Shown here: piece after piece, positions 1 through 7,332 of the stretch
Layout of the letters: every line of letters starts with the position of its first letter
Position numbering within the stretch: the first letter of the stretch is position 1
Program-made: the position numbers and the translations under genes
The notes under the pieces: model-generated
What the model was told of the DNA's origin: nothing
The model's input: only the letters and a program-made list of their open reading frames with translations
The model's database searches: none
Source: JBHIBA01 sp046758845
GTDB lineage: Bacteria; UBA8248; JACPRG01; G963555815
NCBI GenBank assembly: GCA_046758845.1
Contig: JBHIBA010000021.1
Span: forward strand, 1 to 28,956
Length of the DNA stretch: 28,956 nt
Reading direction: 5' to 3'

Positions 1-70
1 AGCCGTGGGCAAAGCTGCGTACGGGGCTTAATCCGTTCCAAACTGACCCACTACCTAACCAAGAATAGGC

Positions 71-99
71 TTGACTTCGAGGTGTCGAAGGGGCGTAAT
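71..99 (+). promoter_or_regulatory. possible weak promoter upstream of the lipoprotein gene
   Basis: TTGACT at 71-76 is followed, 17 bases later, by CGTAAT at 94-99 (or TAATGC at 96-101 with a 19-base spacer). The -35 matches the sigma70 consensus well and the -10 poorly. It lies about 60 bases before the GTG start of the lipoprotein. This is inferred from sequence match only. Confidence 0.25.
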
Positions 100-157
100 G
101 CAGGTTCGTGGGTGACCAAAGGGGGAAGATTGCAGAGACCGAGCAGGGGGTGTAACG

Positions 158-805
158 GTGCGTCGGGTCACTGCATATCTCGGGGTTTTAGTTTTTCTGG
201 CCGGATGCTCCTTCTATAACGCGCGTCCGCTGCCGCGGGGAGAATTGTCCCGCTCGCCCTTCTGGAATCGCGACCAATCCGTTCTTACTGTCGTTCAACC
301 CCTGGATCTGCTGGAAGACACCAACGAGTACTTTCACGCCGATTTGATGGGTGAGGGGATCCTCGCCTTCTATGTCCTCATCCAGAACGCCGGAGACGAT
401 CACATCCGCTTGAGGCGGGACGATATTCGCCTGGCCTACCACGGCGACGAACCTCTGGCCCCAACGTCTGCCAAGCTCGTCGCCAGCAAGGTCTCAAGCT
501 CCAAGATCGCGGCGCTGAGAATAGGAATCATGATGGGCCTGGGCGTCGCCTTTTTGACGGACTACAAAAGGGCGAACGACTACTCACGGAAAGAATTGCC
601 GCCGACAATGGAGATCGCGCCCCACGAAAGGGTTGCCGGAGTGGTCTTCTTCCAATTGAAAGAGCCGCCACTGGACGCCACCGGCTGCACGCTCCAGTTC
701 AGATTCAGAAACCTCGATACCCCTGAGGATCGGGCCATCAACCTCGCCATCTTAGACCCGGCAACCCCTCAATTGACCAGCACCTCTCCCAGGCCGGCCG
801 ATTAA
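158..805 (+). CDS. outer-membrane lipoprotein of unknown function
   Basis: The 215-residue protein begins with a typical lipoprotein signal: Arg2-Arg3, a hydrophobic stretch, then lipobox LAGC with the lipidated cysteine at residue 17. Ser at +2 argues for the outer membrane under the Lol sorting rule known from proteobacteria. The GTG start is supported by AGGGGG seven bases upstream. The mature part looks like a beta-rich domain (residues about 40-105), then a glycine-rich hydrophobic segment near residues 118-134, then another beta-rich part with the run VVFFQLKEPP. I do not recognise the family. The gene converges on the symporter gene with only about 40 bases between the stops, so it is probably a single transcription unit. 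What lies upstream is cut off by the window edge. Confidence 0.75.
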   Translation: MRRVTAYLGVLVFLAGCSFYNARPLPRGELSRSPFWNRDQSVLTVVQPLDLLEDTNEYFHADLMGEGILAFYVLIQNAGDDHIRLRRDDIRLAYHGDEPLAPTSAKLVASKVSSSKIAALRIGIMMGLGVAFLTDYKRANDYSRKELPPTMEIAPHERVAGVVFFQLKEPPLDATGCTLQFRFRNLDTPEDRAINLAILDPATPQLTSTSPRPAD

Positions 806-844
806 CACGCTCCCGCGTTCGCCGACGCCGGCCTTTCGCGCCCC

Positions 845-2272
845 TCACCCCACCTGAACGAACCCCCCCCCGAAACTCCCGGGACCCTCGGGGCACGACC
901 CCGTCCAGGCCGCGGGTCCGTAATACGATCGCGTCTCCCGGAAAACGAGGAGGCTCAGGCCCAGGAGCCCCAGAAGGTTCGGGATCGCCATCGCCCCGTT
1001 CGCGACATCCGCCAGGTTCCAGATAAACTTGATCCCGGCCACGTCCTTAGAGAAATAGGCGCCGACGATGATCAGCGCGCACCACACCCAGCGGTAGGGA
1101 AGAGATGCGCGGATGCCGAAGATGTAGTCGGTGCACATCAGGCCGTAATAGGACCAGGCGAGGAGCGTACTGTAGCCGAAGGTGATGGAGCCGAAGGCCA
1201 CGATCCACCCGCCCATCGGGCCGAAAACGGTGCTGAAGCCCTTGGCCGTGAGGTCGATGCTCGAAAGGCCACCGATGGTCCACACACCCGTCAGGACGAT
1301 GGCCAGGGTTGTGACGGTGTTCACCAGGAGGGTATCGATGAAGACCCCCAGCATGGCAATCGTGCCCTGGCGCACCGGGTCGCGGACCATGGCCGCCCCG
1401 TGGGCGATAGAAGCCGACCCCAGACCCGCCTCGTTGGAGAAGAGCCCGCGGGCCACGCCGGATTGGATGACCCGCATGACCCCCGCGCCCGCAAACCCGC
1501 CCAGCGCCGCCTGTCCGGTGAAGGCGCTCTTGAAGATCAGTGCGAAGGCGGCCGGCACGTCCACGATGCGGATCAGGATGAGGACGAATCCGCCCACCAG
1601 GTAAATGATGCACATGATGGGAACCAGGAACTCGGCCACGTGGGCGATCCGCTTGACGCCCCCGATGATCACCAGGTAGGTGAGGACCGCCAAAACACCG
1701 CCGGAAGCGATGAGGGGAACGCCGAGTTCGGTCCTGAAGACCAGGGCCACGGAGTTGGCCTGGACCATATTGCCGATGATCAAGGCCGTGATCGCGCCGA
1801 ACAGAGCGAACAACCAGCCCAGCCACCTCGCGCGCAGGCCGTGCTCCAGGAAGTACATGGGCCCGCCGGCCATGCTGCCGTCGGGCAAGCGCTGGCGGTA
1901 CTTCACCCCCAGGACGGCCTCGGCGTACTTTGTGGCCATTCCCACCACGCCTGTCAGCCACATCCACACCGGCGCCCCCGGCCCGCCGAGGGCGATGGCC
2001 GTCGCCACGCCGGCGATGTTTCCGTTGCCCACCGTGGCGGAGAGGGCGGTCATGAGGGCCTGAAATGGGGTGATCTCCCCGGGGCCGTATTCAGCCGTAT
2101 CCTTGCGGGCCGCGCCGCGGAACATGAGGCGGACGGCGTGGCCGAACTTGCGGCCCTGGATGAAGCGGGTGCCGACACTGAGCCAGATCCCGGTCCCGAC
2201 GAGCAGGACCATCAGCCAAGGACCCCAGACTAAGGCATTGATTTTCTGGGTGAATCCGAAGAGGGTTTCCAT
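845..2272 (-). CDS. AGCS-family sodium:alanine (amino acid carrier) symporter
   Basis: This 475-residue polytopic inner-membrane protein matches the alanine/glycine:cation symporter family (AlsT/DagA/AgcS), which imports small neutral amino acids with sodium. The family hallmark TALSATVGNGNIAGVATA is visible near residues 74-91. Later conserved stretches are AGGPMYFLEHGL, SGVARGLFSNEAGLGSA and ITFGYSTLLAWSYYG. About ten or eleven hydrophobic segments can be read. The ATG start is preceded on the minus strand by GAGG at 7 bases. The length is normal for the family; the last 20 residues, glycine-rich, look like a disordered tail. It is the last gene of the minus-strand series, 98 bases after efp, so co-transcription is possible. 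The exact substrate cannot be told from sequence. Confidence 0.93.
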   Translation of the reverse strand: METLFGFTQKINALVWGPWLMVLLVGTGIWLSVGTRFIQGRKFGHAVRLMFRGAARKDTAEYGPGEITPFQALMTALSATVGNGNIAGVATAIALGGPGAPVWMWLTGVVGMATKYAEAVLGVKYRQRLPDGSMAGGPMYFLEHGLRARWLGWLFALFGAITALIIGNMVQANSVALVFRTELGVPLIASGGVLAVLTYLVIIGGVKRIAHVAEFLVPIMCIIYLVGGFVLILIRIVDVPAAFALIFKSAFTGQAALGGFAGAGVMRVIQSGVARGLFSNEAGLGSASIAHGAAMVRDPVRQGTIAMLGVFIDTLLVNTVTTLAIVLTGVWTIGGLSSIDLTAKGFSTVFGPMGGWIVAFGSITFGYSTLLAWSYYGLMCTDYIFGIRASLPYRWVWCALIIVGAYFSKDVAGIKFIWNLADVANGAMAIPNLLGLLGLSLLVFRETRSYYGPAAWTGSCPEGPGSFGGGFVQVG

Positions 2273-2370
2273 TGGCTTGCCTCACCGTGAAGTGAAACAG
2301 ACGATCAACGCCTTCCCTCGCTCCTGGCGTTCGACTCCTCTCCCGCCGCTTTCAATCCTAGATTGCTCCC

Positions 2371-2937
2371 TCATTTGGCCCGCTCGACGTAGGTCCCCGT
2401 CCGGGTGTCGATCCGGATGGCCTCCCCTTCATTCACGAACAGCGGGACCTGGACGACCGCTCCGGTTTCCACCTTGGCGGGCTTGCTGCCCCCGACCGCC
2501 GTATCGCCTCGAACGCCTGGCTCTGTCTCCACAATCCGCAGCTTGACGAAGTTGGGGACGTCCACGCCGATGGGGATGCCGTTGTGGAAGAGCACCGTCA
2601 CGTTCCCGTTCTCCTGTAGCCACTTGGCGGCCTCGCCCAAGTGGCCTCGCGTGAGAAAGTCCTGCTCGTAGGTGGAGGTGTCCATGAAGCAGAACTGCTC
2701 TCCCTCCCGATAAAGGTATTGCATTTCCTTCTCTTCCAGGTCGGGCGTGTTGATTTTCTCCCCCGAGCGGAACGTCTTTTCCTGCACCAGACCCGTTTTC
2801 AGGCTCTTGATCCGGGTCTTGACGAAGGCCACGCCTTTGCCGGGCTTCACGTGCTGGCACTCGATGATGGTGTAGGGCTCCCCGTCCAGCTCGATCTTGA
2901 AGTTGGTTCGGAATTCCGTCGTCGAAGCGATTCCCAC
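2371..2937 (-). CDS. efp: translation elongation factor P
   Basis: EF-P binds ribosomes stalled at polyproline and promotes peptide bond formation. The 188-residue length is standard, and the three beta-barrel domains (KOW-like, OB, C-terminal) follow in order. The tip loop of domain I reads HVKPGKGVAFVKTR, with lysine at residue 34, the position that EpmA/EpmB beta-lysylate in E. coli. No modification gene (epmA/epmB or a rhamnosyltransferase earP) is in this window. The protein ends TRTGTYVERAK, as expected for domain III. Start is GTG, with a strong AGGAGGT (minus strand of 2941-2947) close upstream. It lies 35 bases after the aminopeptidase gene in the aroQ-pepP-efp order found in many bacteria. 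Confidence 0.97.
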   Translation of the reverse strand: MGIASTTEFRTNFKIELDGEPYTIIECQHVKPGKGVAFVKTRIKSLKTGLVQEKTFRSGEKINTPDLEEKEMQYLYREGEQFCFMDTSTYEQDFLTRGHLGEAAKWLQENGNVTVLFHNGIPIGVDVPNFVKLRIVETEPGVRGDTAVGGSKPAKVETGAVVQVPLFVNEGEAIRIDTRTGTYVERAK

Positions 2938-2972
2938 GACACCTCCTGATTGACCAGAATTCTCCCGCCGCC

Positions 2973-4043
2973 TTACCCCACCGCCGTCAGTTCTTTGGGG
3001 ATCTGTGCGGTCAGGACCTCGGCCCCGTCCCCTGTGACCAGAACCATGTCCTCGATGCGGACGCCGCCGAGACCGGGCACGTAGACCCCGGGCTCCACAG
3101 TGAAGACCATGCCGCAGACCAGTTCCCGTTCCTGCCCCTTGGCGATGCGAAGGCCTTCGTGGACCCCGAGTCCGAGTCCGTGGCCCGTTCCATGGCCGAA
3201 GTGTTCCCCGTGTCCCGCCTCCTCGATGACGGCCCTCGCGGCTGCGTCCACATCCTTTGCGCGCACGCCGGGCTTGACCGCCGCAATGCCCGCCCGGTTG
3301 GCCTCGAGGACGACATCATAGATTTCCTTCAACCCGTCCGAGACGCTCCCCACCGATACGGTCCGCGTGAGATCGGAATAATACCCCCCGACGCATGCGC
3401 CGAAGTCGAACGTGACCAGCTCTGCTCTGCCGACGCAGCGATCCGAGGCGACCCCGTGCGGGAGAGCCCCCCTTTCTCCCGACGCCACAATGAAATCGAA
3501 GGGCGTCCTCTCCGACCCCGCCCGCTTCAACCGGAACTCGAGATCGACGGCGAGGTCGCGCTCTTTGACTCCTTCGATCCGAGAATCCAGGATCTCCCCC
3601 CAGGCCCCCGCCGTGAGCTCCACGGCGCGTCGCATGGCCGCCAACTCCTCCTCATCCTTTACGTGCCTCAGGTCTTCCACGATGTCCTGGGTCGGGGTCA
3701 ACTCGATGCCTCCGAGCGAACGCCGAAGCTCTTCGTACTCCCAGAAGCTCACGCTCCCCGCCTCGAATTTCAACCGGGAGAGGCCGCATTCGCCCAACAC
3801 TTCGGAGAGGCCCTCAATCTGTTTCGAGCAAATCCTCCGTTCCATGCCGGAGACTTCCTTCTCCGACTGGGAGAGGTAACGAAAGTCGGTCAGAAAAAAG
3901 GCCCTTTCCCCGGCGATCAGCAACACCCCGGCCGTCCCCGTGAACCCCGAGAGGTAACGCACGTTCTCCCGCGAGGTGACGAGAAACCCCGCTCCGGCCT
4001 CGAGCGTCCGGCGCAGGGCTTCCACCCGTTTGGTTCGATTCAC
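2973..4043 (-). CDS. pepP: Xaa-Pro aminopeptidase, M24B family
   Basis: This 356-residue cytoplasmic metallopeptidase would cleave N-terminal residues preceding proline. The N-terminal creatinase-like domain covers residues 1-125 and the pita-bread catalytic domain about 130-350. All five dinuclear metal ligands can be placed: Asp213 and Asp224 (DFGACVGGYYSDLTRT), His288 (HGTGHGLGLGVHE), Glu317 (TVEPGVY) and Glu331 (GVRIED). The length fits the short PepQ/YpdF-type branch better than E. coli PepP, so substrate preference between aminopeptidase P and prolidase is unsettled. Start is GTG with only a weak AGG upstream. It lies 49 bases after aroQ and 35 before efp, probably one transcript. Proline-peptide turnover next to efp is a common arrangement. 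Confidence 0.93.
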   Translation of the reverse strand: MNRTKRVEALRRTLEAGAGFLVTSRENVRYLSGFTGTAGVLLIAGERAFFLTDFRYLSQSEKEVSGMERRICSKQIEGLSEVLGECGLSRLKFEAGSVSFWEYEELRRSLGGIELTPTQDIVEDLRHVKDEEELAAMRRAVELTAGAWGEILDSRIEGVKERDLAVDLEFRLKRAGSERTPFDFIVASGERGALPHGVASDRCVGRAELVTFDFGACVGGYYSDLTRTVSVGSVSDGLKEIYDVVLEANRAGIAAVKPGVRAKDVDAAARAVIEEAGHGEHFGHGTGHGLGLGVHEGLRIAKGQERELVCGMVFTVEPGVYVPGLGGVRIEDMVLVTGDGAEVLTAQIPKELTAVG

Positions 4044-4092
4044 GGCGTGGACCTATTCGGACTCGGCGGGCCTGGAAACGTTTTCGCGCCGG

Positions 4093-4536
4093 TCATCCCC
4101 CTGCGCCCATCCGGCTCAGCGCCGCTTGAACGGCCAACTCGTAACCCAAAGGCCCGAATCCGACGATGTGCCCGGCGGCCACAGGCGCGATCACCGAATG
4201 GCGGCGGAACTCCTCCCGGGCGTAAATGTTGGAAAGGTGAACCTCGATGGCCGGGATGCCAGCGGCGCTCAGGGCGTCCCGCAACCCGATGCTCGAGTGC
4301 GTATAAGCCCCCGGGTTGATCACGATAAAATCCGCCTCCCCCCGGGCCGCGTGGATGCGGTCGATCAGACCCCCTTCGTGATTGCTCTGAAAGGTCTCCA
4401 ACTCCACACCCCGCGCGGCCGCCAGGGCCCGAAGGCGCGTGTTGATCTCCTCCAGGGTCTCCCGGCCGTAGATCTCCGGCTCGCGCGTCCCCAGAAGATT
4501 GAGGTTGGGCCCATGAAGGACGAGGATTTTGGCCAC
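4093..4536 (-). CDS. aroQ: 3-dehydroquinate dehydratase, type II
   Basis: It catalyses the third step of the shikimate pathway, 3-dehydroquinate to 3-dehydroshikimate. The 147-residue length is typical for the small dodecameric type II enzyme. The N-terminal motif GPNLNLLGTREPEIYG contains Arg18 and catalytic Tyr23. INPGAYTHSS carries Asn74, and EVHLSNIYAREEFR carries the acid His100. The GTG start is preceded by GGGGA on the minus strand at a good distance. It follows aroB (the preceding pathway step) on the same strand but across a roughly 500-base gap full of palindromes, so it may have its own promoter. It is followed by the aminopeptidase and efp. Confidence 0.97.
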   Translation of the reverse strand: MAKILVLHGPNLNLLGTREPEIYGRETLEEINTRLRALAAARGVELETFQSNHEGGLIDRIHAARGEADFIVINPGAYTHSSIGLRDALSAAGIPAIEVHLSNIYAREEFRRHSVIAPVAAGHIVGFGPLGYELAVQAALSRMGAGG

Positions 4537-4582
4537 GGCAATTCCCCGCTCAGTGCATCGCCCCGCCAGTGGCGAGAATATC

Positions 4583-4617
4583 TGCGGGGGGCGCTTTTTG
4601 AAAGGCGCCCCCCCGCA
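4583..4617. repeat. GC-rich hairpin with one-base bulge
   Basis: TGCGGGGGGCGC at 4583-4594 pairs with GCG-C7-GCA at 4605-4617, with one extra C in the right arm; the loop includes TTTTTG and AAAG. It is followed by a second CCCCCCGCA at 4618-4626, so the right side can pair in two registers. No T-run follows on either strand, so it is not a standard intrinsic terminator. Confidence 0.7.
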
Positions 4618-4640
4618 CCCCCCCGCAAAACTTTCGTTTC

Positions 4641-4681
4641 GCGATAGAGTGCCGCCCCATAAGGGGGCGGCACTCTATCGC
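4641..4681. repeat. 18-bp perfect inverted repeat (hairpin)
   Basis: GCGATAGAGTGCCGCCCC at 4641-4658 is the exact reverse complement of 4664-4681, with a 5-base loop ATAAG. The predicted stem is very stable and lies between aroB and aroQ. There is no T-tract after it on the minus strand, the direction of transcription here. It might halt or pair the transcript, or be a repeat-family palindrome. Confidence 0.85.
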
Positions 4682-4822
4682 CTAAAACTGGCCCGTTGGC
4701 CGAATGCGGGCAAAGATAGGAGCCATCGCAAGGCCCCAGACAACCAGCACATCCAACCCCACACCCTACCCACGCAGGCCCGGCCACGCAGTGCCGGGCC
4801 GTCAAAAGTTTTCCGGGGGGTC

Positions 4823-4975
4823 TTAGGGGGGCCGGACGCACGGCGTCAGGTTTCTGCACTGGCGTGCCTGGTCCTTCACCTCTCGGAAGGCGTGCGCCGA
4901 AGACGCCCGGCTTAAGCTCACAGGCCTCCACGCGCAGTTTGGCCGGCACGCAAGTGCCCAAAAAGGCCCCCCTAA
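4823..4975. repeat. long-range inverted repeat pair
   Basis: TTAGGGGGGCC at 4823-4833 is the exact reverse complement of GGCCCCCCTAA at 4965-4975, with 131 bases between. Both arms sit beside A/T-rich runs (AAAAGTTTTCC on the left, AAAACC on the right). It could be the two ends of a small degenerate repeat unit. Confidence 0.5.
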
Positions 4976-5037
4976 AAACCTGTTTGCTTTCGCCCCCTTC
5001 CACCCCGCCAAAAGTCTAGAAACCGGGTCGGGCCGCG

Positions 5038-6114
5038 TCAACCCTGAAGTGTTCGCAGGATCGCGCTTTCGGGCACACCTTCATACACGCCCACATCGCC
5101 CAAATCCCGCATGAGAACGAGGCGGAGGCGGCCGTCCCGGACCTTCTTGTCCCGGCCCATCACTTCCATTAAACGTCGCGGATCCAAACGGGGGAGTTCC
5201 ACGGGCAGGCCGATCCTCCGCAATAGTTCCGTGAGCCGGTTCGAGGCCGCCCGGTCGCAAACGCCCAGCTCAACGGAAACCCGGCCGGCCCAGGCCATCC
5301 CGATGGCGATCGCCTCCCCGTGAGTATAGCGGCGGTAGCGCGTCAACGTTTCCAAAGCGTGCCCAAAGGTGTGGCCGAAATTCAGAATGGCCCGCGACCC
5401 GGCCTCCCGCTCGTCCACCTCCACCACCGCCGCTTTGATCCGGCAGGAGGTGACGATGGCGGTTTGAAGGGGTCTCGGCCGGAGCCGCCGCAGGCCCTCC
5501 CATTCGTCCTCCACGAAAGAGAAGAAGGAATCGTCGGCGATGACGCCGTACTTGACGACCTCGGCCATCCCCGAGACCCATTCCCGTTCCGGAAGCGTCT
5601 TCAACGCGAGCGTGTCCGCGACGACGAGGTCGGGCTGATGGAAAGCCCCGACCAGATTCTTTCCCTCGGGCAGGTTGACGCCGGTCTTGCCGCCGATGCT
5701 GCTGTCCACCTGAGAGATCAGCGTCGTGGGAACCTGCACCGAGGCCACTCCCCGGAGGTACGTGGCGGCCAAAAACCCTCCCAGGTCCCCCACGACCCCT
5801 CCTCCCAGGGCCATCACACTCCCCTGCCGATCCAGGCCCGCGCGAACCATCGCCCGGTAGGCCCTGGCGCACCAGGTGAGCGTCTTGTAAGCCTCGCCAT
5901 CGGGGATCTCGAACCACTCGTGGCGGACCCCCGCCCGGTCCAGACTCGCGGCCAGTCGCTTCGCATACAGAGAGCCCACCGTCGGATTGGTCAGCACCCA
6001 CGCCCTTTTGGCCAACCCCCGCTCGGCCATCAGCCGGCCGGCGCGGTCCAGCAGGTTCGGCCCGATCGCCACCGGATAGCTGCGCTCGCCCAGATGCAAG
6101 GATACGGTTTCCAT
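5038..6114 (-). CDS. aroB: 3-dehydroquinate synthase
   Basis: This NAD- and zinc-dependent cytoplasmic enzyme converts DAHP to 3-dehydroquinate, the second shikimate step. Visible motifs are the NAD-binding GGGVVGDLGGFLAATYLRG, then PTTLISQVDSSIGGKTGVN and GKNLVGAFHQP, and the zinc-site region GMAEVVKYG, NFGHTFGHALE and THGEAIAIGM. I place the start at the ATG at 6114 (METVSLHLGERSYPV), where family members begin. A TTG at 6138 would add eight residues; neither has a good ribosome binding site. The result is 358 residues, a normal length. The upstream pilM stop is 34 bases away (10 if TTG is used), so translational coupling with pilM is likely. The shikimate kinase aroK usual in pil-aroKB clusters is absent. 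Confidence 0.96.
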   Translation of the reverse strand: METVSLHLGERSYPVAIGPNLLDRAGRLMAERGLAKRAWVLTNPTVGSLYAKRLAASLDRAGVRHEWFEIPDGEAYKTLTWCARAYRAMVRAGLDRQGSVMALGGGVVGDLGGFLAATYLRGVASVQVPTTLISQVDSSIGGKTGVNLPEGKNLVGAFHQPDLVVADTLALKTLPEREWVSGMAEVVKYGVIADDSFFSFVEDEWEGLRRLRPRPLQTAIVTSCRIKAAVVEVDEREAGSRAILNFGHTFGHALETLTRYRRYTHGEAIAIGMAWAGRVSVELGVCDRAASNRLTELLRRIGLPVELPRLDPRRLMEVMGRDKKVRDGRLRLVLMRDLGDVGVYEGVPESAILRTLQG

Positions 6115-6148
6115 GGCTGCGCTCAGTGGGGGAGTCAACGCCGGAGGG

Positions 6149-7189
6149 TCAATCGCTGGCGGAGTGGATCCCCAACCCCATTGCGACGGCCGAGACCGGG
6201 GCCATGGAAGCGACGAAATCGGGGTCGAATTCCCGATCGCTGAAGCGGACGCGGACGAAGGGGTTGGCCATCTGCACCGGGAGACTCACGGCTTCGGACA
6301 GCCGGCTTCTCAAGCCTCGAAGCTGGCCGCCTCCCCCGCTCAAGGCGACGCCGCGCAGGGGGAAATCGGGCCACTCGGCTCCATAAAGCGACAAGAACCC
6401 TCTCAGGTCCGAGGCGAGGCGATCGGTCACGGGATCCAGCAGCCCTCCCAATCCTTTGACGGGACGGTTCGGGTCCCTGTCGCACTTTAATTTCTCTGCC
6501 TGCGGGGAGTCCACGCCCAGACCTTCTGCGATGGCCCGTGTGTAGTCGTCCCCCCCCAGGCGGATGCACCGGCTCATGAGGGAGAGTCCGCCGCCCACCA
6601 TGTGAACATACGTAAGCTGGGATCCGATGTCCAGAAGAGCCAGGCCCTTTCCTTCCTCTATCGAATTGGCGGCTTCAAACCCATTTTCCAGGGCCAGCGG
6701 CGCGCAATCCATGATGACGGGGTCGAGACCCGCCCGCTCCAGAACCTCCCGGTACCGATCCACAAAGGACTTGCGGGCCGCCGCCAGGAGAACCTGGAAC
6801 CACCGTTTCCCTTCCTCCTCGGTCTCCCCCTGGATCCTGTAATCGAGGTTGGAGCCCTCCAGGGGGAAGGGGAGATACTGCTCTCCCTCCCAAGCGATGA
6901 GGGCTTCCATCTCCTCTTGGTCGGTATCCGGCACCCAGACGGTGCGCAACGCCACGTTCTCCCCCGCCAGCGCCACTGCGACCCTTGTCTCCTCAAGCCG
7001 CTCCCTCTGAATTAAGTCACGAACGGCGTGCACCAGAGCGCCTTCATCTTTGATCTCCCCGGCGCGCATCACACCCTCAGCCAGCGCAATCGCACCCAGC
7101 CTTTCAAGGGAGTATCCGTTCCTCTCCCTCCGGAGCTGGATGAGCTTAATGGCATGATCTCCGATGTCGAGGCCGACCAAAAAATCCAT
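6149..7189 (-). CDS. pilM: type IV pilus assembly ATPase-fold protein PilM
   Basis: PilM is a cytoplasmic actin/FtsA-like protein that binds the N-terminal tail of PilN and connects the inner-membrane PilNO(P) complex to the pilus motors. The protein has 346 residues. The phosphate-1 motif VGLDIGDHAIKLIQL is at the N-terminus, the family patch AWEGEQYLPFPLEGSNLDY sits near residue 115, the phosphate-2 motif ALLDIGSQLTYVHMV near residue 210, and the adenosine-binding VALSGGGGQLRGL near 295. The ATG start has GCGGAAG upstream. None of the usual partners pilN, pilO, pilP or pilQ is in this window: aroB follows directly. It may therefore act with a pil cluster elsewhere, or serve a secretion or uptake apparatus of the same superfamily. 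Family assignment is firm; its role here is inferred. Confidence 0.92.
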   Translation of the reverse strand: MDFLVGLDIGDHAIKLIQLRRERNGYSLERLGAIALAEGVMRAGEIKDEGALVHAVRDLIQRERLEETRVAVALAGENVALRTVWVPDTDQEEMEALIAWEGEQYLPFPLEGSNLDYRIQGETEEEGKRWFQVLLAAARKSFVDRYREVLERAGLDPVIMDCAPLALENGFEAANSIEEGKGLALLDIGSQLTYVHMVGGGLSLMSRCIRLGGDDYTRAIAEGLGVDSPQAEKLKCDRDPNRPVKGLGGLLDPVTDRLASDLRGFLSLYGAEWPDFPLRGVALSGGGGQLRGLRSRLSEAVSLPVQMANPFVRVRFSDREFDPDFVASMAPVSAVAMGLGIHSASD

Positions 7190-7332
7190 CGCTTCCGCCT
7201 ATGGAGCCCTCCTCTCCCGCCCGCTGACCCGCGGCCAGAACAGAGGCCATCTTGAACCCCATCTCATGGAATCAGACCCGCACTCGTAGGTCAAGCAATT
7301 TCATTCAGTTTCTCGGCCTGACCGGAATTTCG

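Larger units (their letters stand above)
4537..5037. other. palindrome-rich gap between aroB and aroQ
   Basis: No convincing gene is present. The stretch contains a GC-rich hairpin (4583-4617), an 18-bp perfect hairpin (4641-4681) and a long-range inverted repeat pair (4823-4833 with 4965-4975). Open frames exist on both strands but are low-complexity, run through the hairpins and have no recognisable domain. The repeated G6-C6 blocks joined to A/T-rich runs suggest one or more decayed extragenic palindromic repeats. That origin is an inference. Confidence 0.6.

Noticed and set aside
1..157. Open plus frame from the window edge to about 219
   Set aside because: Too short, no recognisable sequence, and it continues into the lipoprotein gene in another frame. 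It could be a gene tail or a mobile-element end, but nothing supports it.
3159..4319. 386-codon plus-strand open frame over the aminopeptidase gene
   Set aside because: It is the antisense shadow of a gene with all metal ligands intact.
4641..4681. Reading the 18-bp hairpin as an intrinsic terminator of aroB
   Set aside because: No T-run follows the stem on the minus strand, only GAAACGAAAG.
4365..5003. Long minus-strand open frame (about 212 codons) through the aroB-aroQ gap into aroQ
   Set aside because: It overlaps aroQ in another frame, runs through both hairpins and is Gly/Pro/Cys/Arg-rich without any domain; it is an effect of high GC.
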